Source of the DNA: Pseudomonas rustica
Lineage (GTDB): Bacteria; Pseudomonadota; Gammaproteobacteria; Pseudomonadales; Pseudomonadaceae
Reading direction: 5' to 3'
NCBI RefSeq assembly: GCF_018336155.1
Contig: NZ_JAGYHF010000004.1
Location: 461,514 to 525,513 of the forward strand
Length of the DNA: 64,000 nt
Shown here: positions 53,574 through 62,700 of the stretch, one piece after another
How the letters are laid out: each line of letters opens with the position of its first letter
Position numbering within the stretch: position 1 is the first letter of the stretch
Notes under the pieces: model-generated
Told to the model about the DNA's origin: nothing
What the model saw: the letters and a program-made list of their open reading frames with translations, nothing else
The model's database searches: none
Position numbers and translations under genes: made by a program

Positions 53574-55178
53574 ATGATTCTGCATACACAGCTCAATCCT
53601 CGTTCAGCGGAGTTCGCCGCCAACAGCGCGGCGATGCTCAAACAGGTCGACGCCCTGCACACCCTGCTCGCCCAAGTGGCGCAGGGTGGTGGCGCGAAAG
53701 CCCAGGAACGTCACACCTCACGAGGCAAACTGCTGCCGCGCGAACGCATCAACCGTTTGCTCGATCCGGGCTCACCGTTTCTGGAAATCAGCCAACTGGC
53801 CGCCCACGCCGTGTATGGCGAAGACGTGCCGGCGGCCGGTGTGATTGCCGGGATCGGCCGGGTTGAAGGCGTCGAATGCATGATCGTCGCCAACGATGCG
53901 ACGGTGAAGGGCGGTTCGTACTATCCACTGACCGTGAAAAAACACCTGCGCGCGCAAACCATCGCTCAGCAGAATCGTTTGCCGTGCATTTATCTGGTGG
54001 ACTCCGGTGGCGCCAACCTGCCGCGTCAGGATGAAGTGTTCCCGGATCGCGAGCACTTCGGGCGGATCTTCTTCAACCAGGCCAACATGAGCGCGATGGG
54101 TATTCCGCAAATCGCCGTGGTCATGGGCTCGTGCACTGCGGGCGGCGCTTACGTGCCGGCGATGGCCGACGAAGCGATCATGGTGCGCAATCAGGCGACG
54201 ATTTTCCTCGCCGGCCCGCCGTTGGTGAAAGCCGCGACCGGTGAAGTGGTCAGCGCCGAAGACCTCGGCGGGGCCGACGTGCACTGCAAGATTTCCGGGG
54301 TTGCCGACCACTACGCCGAGAGTGACGAACACGCCCTCGCCCTCGCCCGCCGCAGCGTTGCCAACCTCAACTGGCGCAAGCTCGGCGAAGTGCAACAGCG
54401 CGCACCGATTGCGCCGCTGTATGCCAGCGATGAGTTGTACGGTGTGGTTTCCGCCGACGCCAAGCAGCCGTTCGATGTGCGCGAAGTGATTGCACGACTG
54501 GTCGACGGTTCGGTGTTCGATGAGTTCAAAGCGCTGTTCGGCACCACGCTGGTTTGCGGTTTTGCGCATCTGCACGGTTACCCGATCGCGATTCTGGCGA
54601 ACAACGGCATCCTCTTCGCCGAAGCCGCGCAGAAAGGCGCGCACTTCATCGAACTGGCCTGCCAGCGCGGCATTCCCCTGCTGTTCCTGCAAAACATCAC
54701 CGGCTTCATGGTCGGTCAGAAATACGAGGCCGGTGGCATCGCCAAACACGGCGCGAAACTGGTGACGGCCGTGGCTTGCGCCAAAGTGCCGAAATTCACC
54801 GTGATCATCGGCGGCAGTTTCGGCGCCGGTAACTACGGCATGTGCGGCCGCGCTTACGATCCGCGTTTTCTGTGGATGTGGCCGAATGCGCGGATCGGCG
54901 TGATGGGCGCTGAACAAGCGGCCGGCGTGTTGGTGCAGGTCAAACGCGAGCAGGCTGAACGCAGCGGCCAAACGTTCAGTGCCGAGCAGGAAGCCGAGAT
55001 CAAGCAACCGATCCTCGACCAGTATGAAGAGCAGGGGCACCCCTACTATTCCAGTGCACGGCTGTGGGACGACGGCGTCATCGACCCGGCGCAGACCCGC
55101 GATGTGCTGGCCCTGGCCTTGTCCGCGTCGCTGAACGCGCCAATCGAACCGAGCCGCTTCGGCGTGTTCCGGATGTGA
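53574..55178 (+). CDS. liuB: Methylcrotonyl-CoA carboxylase, carboxyltransferase (beta) subunit
   Basis: A 534-aa carboxyltransferase that moves CO2 from biotin to 3-methylcrotonyl-CoA. Family blocks: [60 protein letters not shown] in the N-half, and [55 protein letters not shown] in the C-half. It acts with LiuD, encoded two genes on. TTACGGAGTAAGCC precedes the ATG. Confidence 0.96.
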   Translation: MILHTQLNPRSAEFAANSAAMLKQVDALHTLLAQVAQGGGAKAQERHTSRGKLLPRERINRLLDPGSPFLEISQLAAHAVYGEDVPAAGVIAGIGRVEGVECMIVANDATVKGGSYYPLTVKKHLRAQTIAQQNRLPCIYLVDSGGANLPRQDEVFPDREHFGRIFFNQANMSAMGIPQIAVVMGSCTAGGAYVPAMADEAIMVRNQATIFLAGPPLVKAATGEVVSAEDLGGADVHCKISGVADHYAESDEHALALARRSVANLNWRKLGEVQQRAPIAPLYASDELYGVVSADAKQPFDVREVIARLVDGSVFDEFKALFGTTLVCGFAHLHGYPIAILANNGILFAEAAQKGAHFIELACQRGIPLLFLQNITGFMVGQKYEAGGIAKHGAKLVTAVACAKVPKFTVIIGGSFGAGNYGMCGRAYDPRFLWMWPNARIGVMGAEQAAGVLVQVKREQAERSGQTFSAEQEAEIKQPILDQYEEQGHPYYSSARLWDDGVIDPAQTRDVLALALSASLNAPIEPSRFGVFRM

Positions 55179-55183
55179 TTTTT

Positions 55184-55273
55184 TGTGGGAGCGGGCTTGC
55201 TCGCGAATACGGTTGATCAGTCGACATCTCTGATACCTGAAAGACCGCTTTCGCGAGCAAGCCCGCTCCCACA
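55184..55273. repeat. REP doublet (GGGCTTGCTCGCGAA family)
   Basis: Inverted arms inside the liu operon, between liuB and liuC, ending 17 bases before the liuC ATG. It may tune liuC-D translation or mRNA stability. Confidence 0.85.
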
Positions 55274-55289
55274 AAGACCGTGGAGACGG

Positions 55290-56111
55290 ATGAATATGAG
55301 CGACTTCAACACCCTCGAACTGCAAAACGACCCGCGCGGTTTCGCGACGCTGTGGCTCAACCGCCCAGAGAAAAACAACGCGTTCAACGCCGAGATGATC
55401 CGCGAACTGATCCTCGCCCTCGACAAAGTTGCCAGCGACGCCAGCCTGCGTTTCCTGCTGGTGCGCGGCCGTGGCAAGCACTTCAGCGCCGGCGCCGATC
55501 TGGCGTGGATGCAGCAATCGGCCGAGCTCGATTACCACACCAACCTCGACGACGCCCGCGAACTCGCCGAGCTGATGTACAACCTCGCCAAGCTGAAAAT
55601 CCCCACCGTGGCCGTGGTGCAAGGCGCGGCATTCGGTGGCGCGCTGGGTTTGATCAGTTGCTGCGACATGGCGATCGGCGCCGATGACGCGCAATTCTGC
55701 CTGTCGGAAGTGCGCATCGGTCTGGCGCCGGCGGTGATCAGTCCGTTCGTCGTACAAGCCATTGGTGAACGTGCAGCACGGCGTTATGCGCTGACCGCTG
55801 AACGTTTCGGCGGTCAGCGTGCGCGGGAAATCGGTTTGTTGTCCGACAGCTATCCGGCCGCTGAACTGGAGCAACAGGTCGAACAGTGGATCAACAATCT
55901 GCTGCTCAACAGCCCCGCCGCCATGCGCGCCAGCAAGGATTTGTTGCGTGAAGTCGGCAACGGCGCGCTGACCCCGGCGCTGCGCCGCTACACCGAAAAT
56001 GCCATCGCTCGCATCCGCGTCAGTCCGGAAGGTCAGGAAGGTCTGCGGGCCTTTCTGCAAAAACGTCCGCCGAGCTGGCAAGCCGAAACTACCACCAAGG
56101 AGCCGCGTTGA
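55290..56111 (+). CDS. liuC: Methylglutaconyl-CoA hydratase
   Basis: A 273-aa crotonase-family enzyme that hydrates 3-methylglutaconyl-CoA to HMG-CoA. It shows HFSAGADLAWMQQSAELDYH, the oxyanion-hole GAAFGGALGLISCCDMAIG and the EVRIGLAPAVISPFV block. ATG at 55290 or 55296 may be used; GGAG lies 4 or 10 bases before. The open frame extends upstream through the REP doublet, which is rejected. Its stop overlaps the liuD start (TGATG). Confidence 0.93.
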   Translation: MNMSDFNTLELQNDPRGFATLWLNRPEKNNAFNAEMIRELILALDKVASDASLRFLLVRGRGKHFSAGADLAWMQQSAELDYHTNLDDARELAELMYNLAKLKIPTVAVVQGAAFGGALGLISCCDMAIGADDAQFCLSEVRIGLAPAVISPFVVQAIGERAARRYALTAERFGGQRAREIGLLSDSYPAAELEQQVEQWINNLLLNSPAAMRASKDLLREVGNGALTPALRRYTENAIARIRVSPEGQEGLRAFLQKRPPSWQAETTTKEPR

Positions 56112-58060
56112 TGAGCGCACCCGTTCTCACCACCCTGCTGGTGGCCAACCGTGGCGAAATCGCTTGCCGCGTGATGCGCACCGCCAAAGCCTTGGGCCTG
56201 ACCACCGTCGCGGTGCACAGCGCCACCGACCGCGAGGCGCGGCACAGCCGTGAAGCGGATATCCGCGTCGATCTCGGCGGCAGCAAAGCGGCTGACAGTT
56301 ATTTGCAAATCGACAAACTGATCGCGGCGGCCAAGGCCAGCGGCGCGCAGGCGATTCATCCGGGGTATGGCTTTCTGTCGGAGAACGCCGGGTTCGCCCG
56401 TGCGATTGAAGCGGCAGGGCTGATTTTCCTCGGCCCACCGGCCTCGGCCATCGACGCGATGGGCAGCAAATCGGCGGCCAAGGCGTTGATGGAAACTGCC
56501 GGCGTGCCTTTGGTGCCGGGTTATCACGGCGAAGCGCAGGATCTCGAGACCTTCCGTACTGCCTGCGAACGCATCGGTTATCCGGTGTTGCTTAAGGCTA
56601 CGGCCGGCGGCGGTGGCAAAGGCATGAAGGTTGTTGAAGAGGTCAGCCAGCTCGCCGAAGCACTCGCCTCCGCTCAGCGTGAAGCGCAGTCGTCGTTCGG
56701 CGATTCGCGAATGCTGGTGGAGAAATATCTGCTGAAACCGCGTCACGTCGAAATCCAGGTGTTCGCCGATCAGCATGGCAATTGCCTGTACCTGAATGAG
56801 CGTGATTGCTCGATTCAGCGGCGGCATCAGAAAGTCGTCGAAGAGGCGCCGGCACCGGGCCTGAGCGCAGAACTGCGACGGGCGATGGGCGAAGCGGCTG
56901 TGCGTTCGGCGCAGGCGATCGGTTATGTCGGCGCCGGCACGGTGGAGTTTCTGCTGGATGCGCGTGGCGAATTCTTCTTTATGGAGATGAACACGCGCCT
57001 TCAAGTTGAACACCCGGTGACCGAGGCGATCACTGGTCTGGATCTGGTCGCCTGGCAGATTCGTGTGGCGCGGGGTGAAGCGCTGCCGATCACCCAAGAG
57101 CAGGTGCCGCTCAATGGCCATGCGATTGAAGTGCGCTTGTATGCCGAAGACCCTTCGAATGATTTTCTGCCGGCCACCGGGCGTCTGGATTTGTATCGCG
57201 AGTCGGCTGAAGGGCCTGGGCGTCGAGTGGACAGCGGCGTTGAGGAAGGTGATGAGATTTCGCCGTTCTACGACCCGATGCTCGGCAAGCTGATTGCCTG
57301 GGGCGAGGATCGTGAACAGGCGCGCCTGCATTTGTTGAGCATGCTCGATGAATTTGCGATTGGCGGGTTGAAGACCAACATCAACTTTCTGCGGCGGATC
57401 ATCGCGCATCCGGCGTTTGCGGCGGCGGAACTGGATACCGGGTTTATTCCGCGCTATCAGGAGCAGTTGCTGCCAGCGCCGAGCGAATTGAGTGACGGGT
57501 TCTGGCAGGCGGCGGCGCAGGCGTTTGCGCAGAGTTTGCCGAACGTTGTGCGGGCGGATGATGCTGCTTCACCGTGGTCGCGGAACAGCGGATTGCGCGC
57601 GGGTTTGCCTCGGGAAATTACCCTGCATTTGAGTTGCGAGGGGCAGGATCGGGCGTTGACGCTGGGGGCTGGCGGTGATGCAAAACTGCTCGGCGATTCG
57701 CTGGTTGTTGAACACGAAGGCGTGCGTCGGACCTTGCGGGCTATTCGTCAGGGTGATGCGCTGTATCTGCAATGGGAAGGCGAGTTGCGTCGCGTTGAAG
57801 CGTACGACCCGATCAGTGCAGTGGAAGCCAGCAACAGTCATCAGGGCGGTCTGACCGCACCGATGAACGGCAGCATCGTGCGGGTTTTGGTCGAGGCCGG
57901 GCAATCGGTTGAAGCCGGTGCGCAACTGGTGGTGCTGGAAGCGATGAAGATGGAGCACAGCATCCGTGCGCCGCATGCCGGGGTGATCAAAGCGCTGTAT
58001 TGCCAGGAAGGTGAAATGGTTGGCGAAGGCAGCGCTTTGGTTGAACTGGAAGCAGTGTGA
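56111..58060 (+). CDS. liuD: Methylcrotonyl-CoA carboxylase, biotin-carrying (alpha) subunit
   Basis: A 649-aa biotin carboxylase/biotin carrier. The carboxylase domain begins LLVANRGEIACRVMRTAKAL and has the ATP-binding GGGGKGMKVV loop (about 165-174), HVEIQVFADQHGN and EMNTRLQVEHPVTE. The C-terminal carrier domain has the biotinyl-lysine K613 in EAMKMEHS. It completes the leucine pathway with LiuB, producing 3-methylglutaconyl-CoA. AAGGAG precedes the ATG by 9 bases. Confidence 0.96.
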   Translation: MSAPVLTTLLVANRGEIACRVMRTAKALGLTTVAVHSATDREARHSREADIRVDLGGSKAADSYLQIDKLIAAAKASGAQAIHPGYGFLSENAGFARAIEAAGLIFLGPPASAIDAMGSKSAAKALMETAGVPLVPGYHGEAQDLETFRTACERIGYPVLLKATAGGGGKGMKVVEEVSQLAEALASAQREAQSSFGDSRMLVEKYLLKPRHVEIQVFADQHGNCLYLNERDCSIQRRHQKVVEEAPAPGLSAELRRAMGEAAVRSAQAIGYVGAGTVEFLLDARGEFFFMEMNTRLQVEHPVTEAITGLDLVAWQIRVARGEALPITQEQVPLNGHAIEVRLYAEDPSNDFLPATGRLDLYRESAEGPGRRVDSGVEEGDEISPFYDPMLGKLIAWGEDREQARLHLLSMLDEFAIGGLKTNINFLRRIIAHPAFAAAELDTGFIPRYQEQLLPAPSELSDGFWQAAAQAFAQSLPNVVRADDAASPWSRNSGLRAGLPREITLHLSCEGQDRALTLGAGGDAKLLGDSLVVEHEGVRRTLRAIRQGDALYLQWEGELRRVEAYDPISAVEASNSHQGGLTAPMNGSIVRVLVEAGQSVEAGAQLVVLEAMKMEHSIRAPHAGVIKALYCQEGEMVGEGSALVELEAV

Positions 58061-58065
58061 ATAAA

Positions 58066-58099
58066 CAGACCGATCCTACGCTTGGCGAGGATCGGTCTG
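58066..58099. terminator. Hairpin after liuD
   Basis: Perfect 12-bp stem CAGACCGATCCT / AGGATCGGTCTG with a 10-base loop, between the convergent liuD and repressor genes. There is no T-run, so it may be an mRNA-end hairpin instead of an intrinsic terminator. Confidence 0.65.
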
Positions 58100-58100
58100 A

Positions 58101-58760
58101 CTAGAAGCGCGCCGTTGCCTGCACCACCACGCCGAGGATTCGACACTCCTCGGTGAACAAGGCTTTCGGCCATGTCGGATTGAGCGGTATCAGGTAACGC
58201 TGGCCGCCCTCTTCGTCGAGCTTGCGAAAAATCGCCTCATGGCTGTCCGACCACTGGGCGATCACCAGTTTGCCGGGGACTGCCTCTGCCTCCGGATCGA
58301 CCAGAATCAGCATGCCTTCGGGGATGCTCGTGCCTTTGGGCGCGGTCATCGAATCGCCTGACACCCTCAGCCAGAACGCGGCGCCGCGAGCGTGATAATC
58401 CGTCAGCTCGAAGCGTTGCTTGTCCTCGGGTTTGCCATAGGGCTGCGGCGCGCTTTCCCGCGCTTGCAGTGGCGCGCTCCATTCGCTCACCGGGTAGCGA
58501 AAGTAAGGGTTATATTTCTGCGTCAGCGGCATGTCGTCGTTCGCCACGGGCTGCGGCTCGCGAATGACCATCGCCACTTCGAGAAAATCCATGCCCAGCG
58601 CTTGCAGCACGCGGTTCATCTCCGCGACGCCCGGTTCACGACGTTTGTTCAGCCAATGGCCGATGCCGCCCTGGGACATGCCAACACGCTCTCCGAGCTC
58701 TGTTTGAGTGATTTTGAGTTCACTCATTTTGGCCTTGACCAACTCAATCCATTTATCCAT
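58101..58760 (-). CDS. XRE-type repressor with S24 (LexA-like) peptidase domain
   Basis: A 219-aa regulator. The N-terminal helix-turn-helix (ITQTELGERVGMSQGGIGHW, about 16-35) resembles lambda-type repressors. The C-terminal S24 domain has the catalytic serine S137 in VSGDSMTAP and lysine K164 in VPGKLVIAQW, so RecA-stimulated self-cleavage is plausible. PrtR-like and phage repressors share this form, but no phage or pyocin genes are adjacent. The ATG at 58760 has AAGGTG at 7 bases; the open frame runs 37 codons further without support. It is divergent from a small Pseudomonas-specific gene. Confidence 0.85.
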   Translation of the reverse strand: MDKWIELVKAKMSELKITQTELGERVGMSQGGIGHWLNKRREPGVAEMNRVLQALGMDFLEVAMVIREPQPVANDDMPLTQKYNPYFRYPVSEWSAPLQARESAPQPYGKPEDKQRFELTDYHARGAAFWLRVSGDSMTAPKGTSIPEGMLILVDPEAEAVPGKLVIAQWSDSHEAIFRKLDEEGGQRYLIPLNPTWPKALFTEECRILGVVVQATARF

Positions 58761-58891
58761 GTGCGGCACCTTACGCGGGACGCCTTCGGCCAGCAAAACA
58801 CAAATTGTCGTATTTAAATTCTGGTCACAACTACGCATCGTACTATGCTGACAGCACGGACAGTTAATCAAACAAGGAGTGGCCCTTCATC

Positions 58892-59230
58892 ATGAACATC
58901 AGCAGCAAAGACTTGCCCGACCTGCAAATGGACACCACGTTCACCTCGCCCCAAGGCAACGCCGCCGCGCAACGAGCGCTCGACTATTACTTGAAACCAA
59001 CTGTGTCGACACCCGAGGTCGATGAGCGTTTTTTCGACGTCAACCGTCATGTCAGCGGCGAAGAAGCACTGGTACACGCCTCCGACCTATTGCGCTGCGC
59101 CGCCGCCACCGCTTTCAAAGCAGCAGAAAACCTGCAAGGCGCGAGTCGCGATCTGGCATTTTCAGTGGTGCACATGGTGGATATGGCGCGGGCGATGGTC
59201 GACCACTCGCTGGATGGCGATGAAGTCTGA
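58892..59230 (+). CDS. Small Pseudomonas-specific protein (DUF6124/DUF3077-like)
   Basis: A 112-aa soluble protein with no signal peptide. The phrases AAQRALDYYLKP and ALVHASDLLRCAAATAFKAA recall small helical proteins found in many copies in pseudomonads and annotated as DUF6124 or DUF3077; the match is from memory. The C-terminal half is all-helical (DLAFSVVHMVDMARAMVDHS). AAGGAG lies 12 bases before the ATG. It is divergent from the S24 repressor, across a 131-base gap that could hold the repressor's operator. The function is unknown. Confidence 0.65.
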   Translation: MNISSKDLPDLQMDTTFTSPQGNAAAQRALDYYLKPTVSTPEVDERFFDVNRHVSGEEALVHASDLLRCAAATAFKAAENLQGASRDLAFSVVHMVDMARAMVDHSLDGDEV

Positions 59231-59286
59231 GGAACGGGGGTTCGAACGGACAGGAAAGAATTTTCCAATCGCGCAGATAAAAACAT

Positions 59287-59317
59287 TTGACTTGCAAATG
59301 ATAATGATTATTATTGC
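59287..59317 (+). promoter_or_regulatory. prrF promoter overlapped by a Fur box
   Basis: -35 TTGACT (59287-59292) and -10 TATTAT (59309-59314) with a 16-base spacer. A Fur box covers 59294-59317, with core GATAATGATTATTATTG matching the consensus GATAATGATAATCATTATC in most positions. Fe-Fur would block polymerase. Confidence 0.85.
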
Positions 59318-59321
59318 ATGC

Positions 59322-59434
59322 AGCTGGTCGCGAGATCAGTCGATGGACCAGAGACCTTAGGTCGGTCTTCTGGACTATCTCCTCATCAGGCTAATCACGG
59401 TTTTTGACCCGGATTTTTTCCGGGTCTTTTTTTT
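59322..59434 (+). ncRNA. prrF: PrrF iron-responsive small RNA
   Basis: About 113 nt, near the 116 nt of P. aeruginosa PrrF1. The conserved 5' stem begins CTGGTCGCGAGATCAG, and the pairing region CTCCTCATCAGGCTAATCAC, used against sodB and other iron-protein mRNAs, is intact. It ends in a T-tailed terminator. When iron is scarce, Fur release allows transcription and the RNA represses iron-using enzymes. Only one copy is present here; outside P. aeruginosa the two prrF genes are known to lie at separate loci, so a second should exist elsewhere. Confidence 0.9.
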
Positions 59435-59614
59435 ACCCGTTTTTCGGGCTTGTGGCTTCAGGCTAATGAAGTCTTTAGGTGCTGCAAATTCGATGGCGCG
59501 GATAATATCAAAAGAATATCGATTGGCAAGCCAAGCCCGGCCGCATTGGGGCAAACTAACGACAAATAGCACTTGAGAATCAATCGCATAATCTCTAAGC
59601 TGCCTCCGCGTCAT
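59375..59614 (-). CDS. Possible small ORF antisense to prrF (doubtful)
   Basis: An open frame of about 79 codons from ATG 59614 (MTRRQLRDYAIDSQVLFVVS) to a Lys/Arg-rich end that runs back through the prrF terminator. The middle part (SLPQCGRAWLANRYSFDIIR) reads like real protein and the base composition is lower in GC than the neighbours. There is no ribosome site and no family I recognise. The overlap with prrF argues against it, or the end of the frame is accidental. From 59231 to 59709 nothing else is seen. Confidence 0.2.
   Translation of the reverse strand: MTRRQLRDYAIDSQVLFVVSLPQCGRAWLANRYSFDIIRAIEFAAPKDFISLKPQARKTGKKKTRKKSGSKTVISLMRR
59406..59434 (+). terminator. Rho-independent terminator of prrF
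   Basis: GACCCGGA, a T-rich loop, TCCGGGTC, then eight T residues. Confidence 0.92.
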
Positions 59615-59709
59615 GGAGGACGCCCCCCGCCACAACCCCGCAATTCCCCTCGGTTTCAGCCCAATCTTGTGTAAAGTATCGGCCATAACAATCCTGATCA
59701 GGAACCGAT

Positions 59710-60861
59710 ATGACCGTGGCCAAATCTTCGTTCGACATCAGCGCCAATTTCGACAGCGGCAACATCCAAGTCATCGACATCAGCAATCCGCTCAGCCCGG
59801 TTCTGGCCATCCGCCCGGACACGCGCAGCGCCCATTTTCAGTGGTTCCACTTCAAGGCCAGCGGCTTGCACGTCGGTCAGGAACACTGGTTCCGTTTGAA
59901 CAACGCCAGCCAGTCCTCTTACAACAAAGCCTGGGATGGCTATCAAGCCGTGGCCTCCTACGATCACGTCAACTGGTTCCGCGTACCAACCATTTTCGAA
60001 GGCGATTGCTTGCGCTTCTGCCTCGAAGCCACGCAGACCCACGCCTGGTTCGCCTACTTCGAACCGTACAGCCGTGGCCGCCACGACTGGCTGATCGAGC
60101 AGGCGCTGACCAAGGCCGGCACTGAACTGCTCGCCACGGGCAAAAGCGTCGAAGGCCGCGACATCCAGTTGCTGCGCAAAGGCTCGGGCGCTGAAGGCCA
60201 GCGCAAAGTCTGGATCATCGCCCAGCAACACCCCGGCGAGCACATGGCCGAATGGTTCATGGAAGGCATCATCGAACGTCTGGAACGTCACGAAGATCCG
60301 GTGCTGAACAAGCTGCTGGCCAGCGCCGATCTGTACCTGGTGCCGAACATGAACCCGGACGGCGCTTTCCACGGCCACCTGCGCACCAACGCCATGGGCC
60401 AGGATTTGAACCGCGCCTGGCAGAACGCCAGTCAGGAAGTCAGCCCCGAGGTACTTTTCGTACAGCAGCAGATGGAAAAGTATGGCGTCGATTTCTTCCT
60501 TGACGCACACGGTGACGAGGAAATCCCTCACGTGTTCACCGCCGGTTGCGAAGGCAATCCGGGTTACACGCCGCGCATCGAGAAGCTCGAAGAGCACTTC
60601 CGCAGCCACCTCAAGCACACCACCAAAGACTTCCAGACCAAGTACGGCTATGTTCGCGACGAACCGGGCCAGGCCAACATGACCCTGGCTTGCAACAGCG
60701 TCGGCCAGAAATACGACTGCCTGTCGCTGACCCTGGAAATGCCGTTCAAGGATCACGACGATCATCCCGACAAGGAAACCGGCTGGTCGGGCAAGCGCTC
60801 GAAACAATTGGGCAAAGACGTGCTGACCACCATCGCCGACATGGTCGACACCCTGCGCTGA
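59710..60861 (+). CDS. M14-family zinc carboxypeptidase (cytosolic carboxypeptidase-like)
   Basis: A 383-aa peptidase without a signal peptide. An N-terminal beta domain (about 1-125, with FDSGNIQVIDISNP and WFRLNNASQSSYNKAWDGYQ) precedes the M14 catalytic domain. Zinc ligands H174 and E177 lie in QQHPGEHMAEW, the third ligand H267 in LDAHGDEE, and the general-base E343 in LTLEMPFK. This domain order is that of the M14 subfamily related to eukaryotic cytosolic carboxypeptidases (CCP). The substrate in bacteria is unknown. It follows prrF on the same strand but after a terminator, so it is transcribed separately. Confidence 0.9.
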   Translation: MTVAKSSFDISANFDSGNIQVIDISNPLSPVLAIRPDTRSAHFQWFHFKASGLHVGQEHWFRLNNASQSSYNKAWDGYQAVASYDHVNWFRVPTIFEGDCLRFCLEATQTHAWFAYFEPYSRGRHDWLIEQALTKAGTELLATGKSVEGRDIQLLRKGSGAEGQRKVWIIAQQHPGEHMAEWFMEGIIERLERHEDPVLNKLLASADLYLVPNMNPDGAFHGHLRTNAMGQDLNRAWQNASQEVSPEVLFVQQQMEKYGVDFFLDAHGDEEIPHVFTAGCEGNPGYTPRIEKLEEHFRSHLKHTTKDFQTKYGYVRDEPGQANMTLACNSVGQKYDCLSLTLEMPFKDHDDHPDKETGWSGKRSKQLGKDVLTTIADMVDTLR

Positions 60862-60883
60862 TCCCGTGCTCTCCCCGCAAATA

Positions 60884-60912
60884 AAAAGATCGCAGCCTGA
60901 CTGCGATCTTTT
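60884..60912. terminator. Bidirectional terminator
   Basis: AAAAGATCGCAG, a 5-base loop and CTGCGATCTTTT between the convergent carboxypeptidase and cytochrome b genes. The sequence is derived from a REP arm (GATCGCAGCCT family). Confidence 0.8.
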
Positions 60913-60956
60913 GCTTCAGGCCGTAGCTTTACGCGCCGGCCCGCCCCCTGACTCGA

Positions 60957-61502
60957 TCAATGACGATCGCGACCGCGCAACATGCTGTCGAGTACTTCAT
61001 CGCGGCGCACCCAGCCATGAAACAGCGCCGCCGCCAGGTGCAGCAGCACCGTCAGAAACAGCAGGTACGCCAGATAACCATGGGCCTTGCGCAGCAACGC
61101 AAACAACTGCGCATCGGCCGGCACAATCGACGGCAACTGCAGCGTGGTGCTGAGCATCACCGGTTCGTCAGAAGCGCTGATCATCGCCCAACCGAGCAGC
61201 GGCAACACCAGCATCAACGTGTACAACAACAGATGCGAAGCCTTGGCCGCCAATACCTGAAAGTCCGGCAGATCCGCTGGCAAAGGGGGTTGGCGCGTGG
61301 TCAAACGCACCAGCAGACGCACGACAACCAATACCAGAATCGCAATGCCCAACGGCTTGTGCAGATGGATCAGCCATTCATGCCGCTCTGAAACAGACGT
61401 CACCATGCCCGCGCCAATAAACAGCATGGCGATGATCATCAGCGCCATCAGCCAGTGCAGCAGTCGCGCCAACAATACGAAATGCGTCGGTTGAGTTCTC
61501 AT
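60957..61502 (-). CDS. Cytochrome b561-type membrane protein
   Basis: A 181-aa inner-membrane cytochrome with four helices and heme-ligand histidines: LLARLLHWLMALMIIAMLF (helix 1), HEWLIHLHKPLGIAILVLVV (helix 2), ASHLLLYTLMLVLPLLGW (helix 3) and AYLLFLTVLLHLAAALFHGW (helix 4). It resembles CybB, which moves electrons from quinol. ATG at 61502 overlaps the catalase-like stop (ATGA) and AGGAGG precedes it at 7 bases; the longer frame inside the catalase gene is rejected. It probably supplies electrons to, or shields membranes with, the adjacent heme peroxidase. Confidence 0.9.
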   Translation of the reverse strand: MRTQPTHFVLLARLLHWLMALMIIAMLFIGAGMVTSVSERHEWLIHLHKPLGIAILVLVVVRLLVRLTTRQPPLPADLPDFQVLAAKASHLLLYTLMLVLPLLGWAMISASDEPVMLSTTLQLPSIVPADAQLFALLRKAHGYLAYLLFLTVLLHLAAALFHGWVRRDEVLDSMLRGRDRH

Positions 61503-62605
61503 GGGCGAGCCTCCTGTTTGGCGGCGGGCAACTGGCTGACTTCGCTGGTGCGACGCAGGTAAGAATCGGCGTAACCGGCGGAGCGCGCGGCGAGCAACGG
61601 ATCGGCGCTGCCTTGAATCCCGGCCGGCAACACAAGCGGGTCGTAGTTGATGTCGCGGCACTCGCCACTCAGTTGCGGCTGGGTTTTCTCCAGCACCAAA
61701 GTGCCGGCATTGACCACTTTGCGCCCCGCCGGCCAGGTTTTACTGGCGTCGTTGACCGGATCCTCAGGATTGGCCAAGGTGATATTCAACTGAAACCGCA
61801 GCGGCGCGGCGGCCAGTTTTTGCACCAGATCCTTCTCAAGAAAATCGCCGCCCTCAGGTGCCGTCGCCCCCGCTGCATCCTGCGCCAACGGCGTCATGCT
61901 CCATCGCACGGCCTGCTTTTTGCCGCTGGCGTCGACCAGATAAAACGCGTTGACGCTGTTATAGGTTTCCGTGGCGTAACTGGCCGACGGCTTGGCGGTC
62001 TTCACCCACGTCAAAAACGGCACCGCTTCCGGGTGCGAGGCGAAAAAGGCAGGCACCTTGCTCGGATCCGGTTTGCCCGTCGCCGGATCCGGCGACTGCG
62101 CCTGTTGCAACTGATAAAACGCCTCGGGCGTGCCGACCGGGAACACCGGCATGCTGTTCATCCCGGTGCGCCACTGCTGCCCGTTGGCCTGAGTGAAACG
62201 CAGCGCCAGACTGCGAATCGGCACGCTGCTGTCCGGCGCATAAGGGTTGCCCGCCGGCAGTGCAAAACGTCCGACCACCGGGGTACTCGGATCATTGAAC
62301 ACCTGGGCGGTGGAGAACACCCGCGCCTCGCCGCTGCTCTCGAAATGGCCGATCACGCAGACGCCTTTGGCATGATTACGGCGAAATCCCGGATGCACGC
62401 CGTTGTTCTTTTCCAGCACATCGACCAGCGCTTTCGGCGTCAGACGTTGTGGGTCAAAGTTGCCATGCACGTAGGCAAACGCCCCGGCTACGGCGGCGAC
62501 CACCACGGCGATGCCGCCCAGACGCAAGATCAGGCTCGCGGCACTCAAGGGCGGGCGCTGCGGCCTTTCGGGCGGGGCAGCGTTGGGGGATGAGCGATCA
62601 ACCAT
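61499..62605 (-). CDS. Membrane-anchored catalase-related heme peroxidase (SrpA-like)
   Basis: A 368-aa catalase-fold protein, shorter than true catalases (about 480 aa or more). One N-terminal helix (LILRLGGIAVVVAAVAGAFA, about 26-45) anchors or exports it. The catalase core begins with the distal region GVHPGFRRNHAKGVCVIGHF, with the essential His in RRNHAKG; the Phe/Arg framework continues through RFALPAGNPYAPD and LALRFTQANG. The ATG at 62605 has GGAG at 6 bases. It is cotranscribed with the cytochrome b gene. A copy of an ECF-type promoter lies 44 bases upstream and is shared in form with the divergent sigma-factor gene. Confidence 0.9.
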   Translation of the reverse strand: MVDRSSPNAAPPERPQRPPLSAASLILRLGGIAVVVAAVAGAFAYVHGNFDPQRLTPKALVDVLEKNNGVHPGFRRNHAKGVCVIGHFESSGEARVFSTAQVFNDPSTPVVGRFALPAGNPYAPDSSVPIRSLALRFTQANGQQWRTGMNSMPVFPVGTPEAFYQLQQAQSPDPATGKPDPSKVPAFFASHPEAVPFLTWVKTAKPSASYATETYNSVNAFYLVDASGKKQAVRWSMTPLAQDAAGATAPEGGDFLEKDLVQKLAAAPLRFQLNITLANPEDPVNDASKTWPAGRKVVNAGTLVLEKTQPQLSGECRDINYDPLVLPAGIQGSADPLLAARSAGYADSYLRRTSEVSQLPAAKQEARP

Positions 62606-62648
62606 GAACGACTCCAGGGCCATCGGCCACGAGTAGGAAGAATCAGCA

Positions 62649-62676
62649 AGACGCGCCCCGTCGGGGTTTATTCCAC
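62649..62676 (-). promoter_or_regulatory. ECF-sigma-type promoter of the catalase operon
   Basis: On the minus strand, GTGGAATAA, 14 bases, CGTCT. The same pattern with the same spacing faces the other way at 62701-62728. It resembles the GGAATAA/CGTC promoters of some ECF sigma regulons. Confidence 0.7.
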
Positions 62677-62700
62677 GGCCCGGTATTTATTTTTCCGAAC

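Noticed and set aside
58066..58099. Possible operator between liuD and the S24 gene
   Set aside because: The perfect hairpin lies between two gene ends, where an operator would have no promoter to control; a transcript-end role is simpler.
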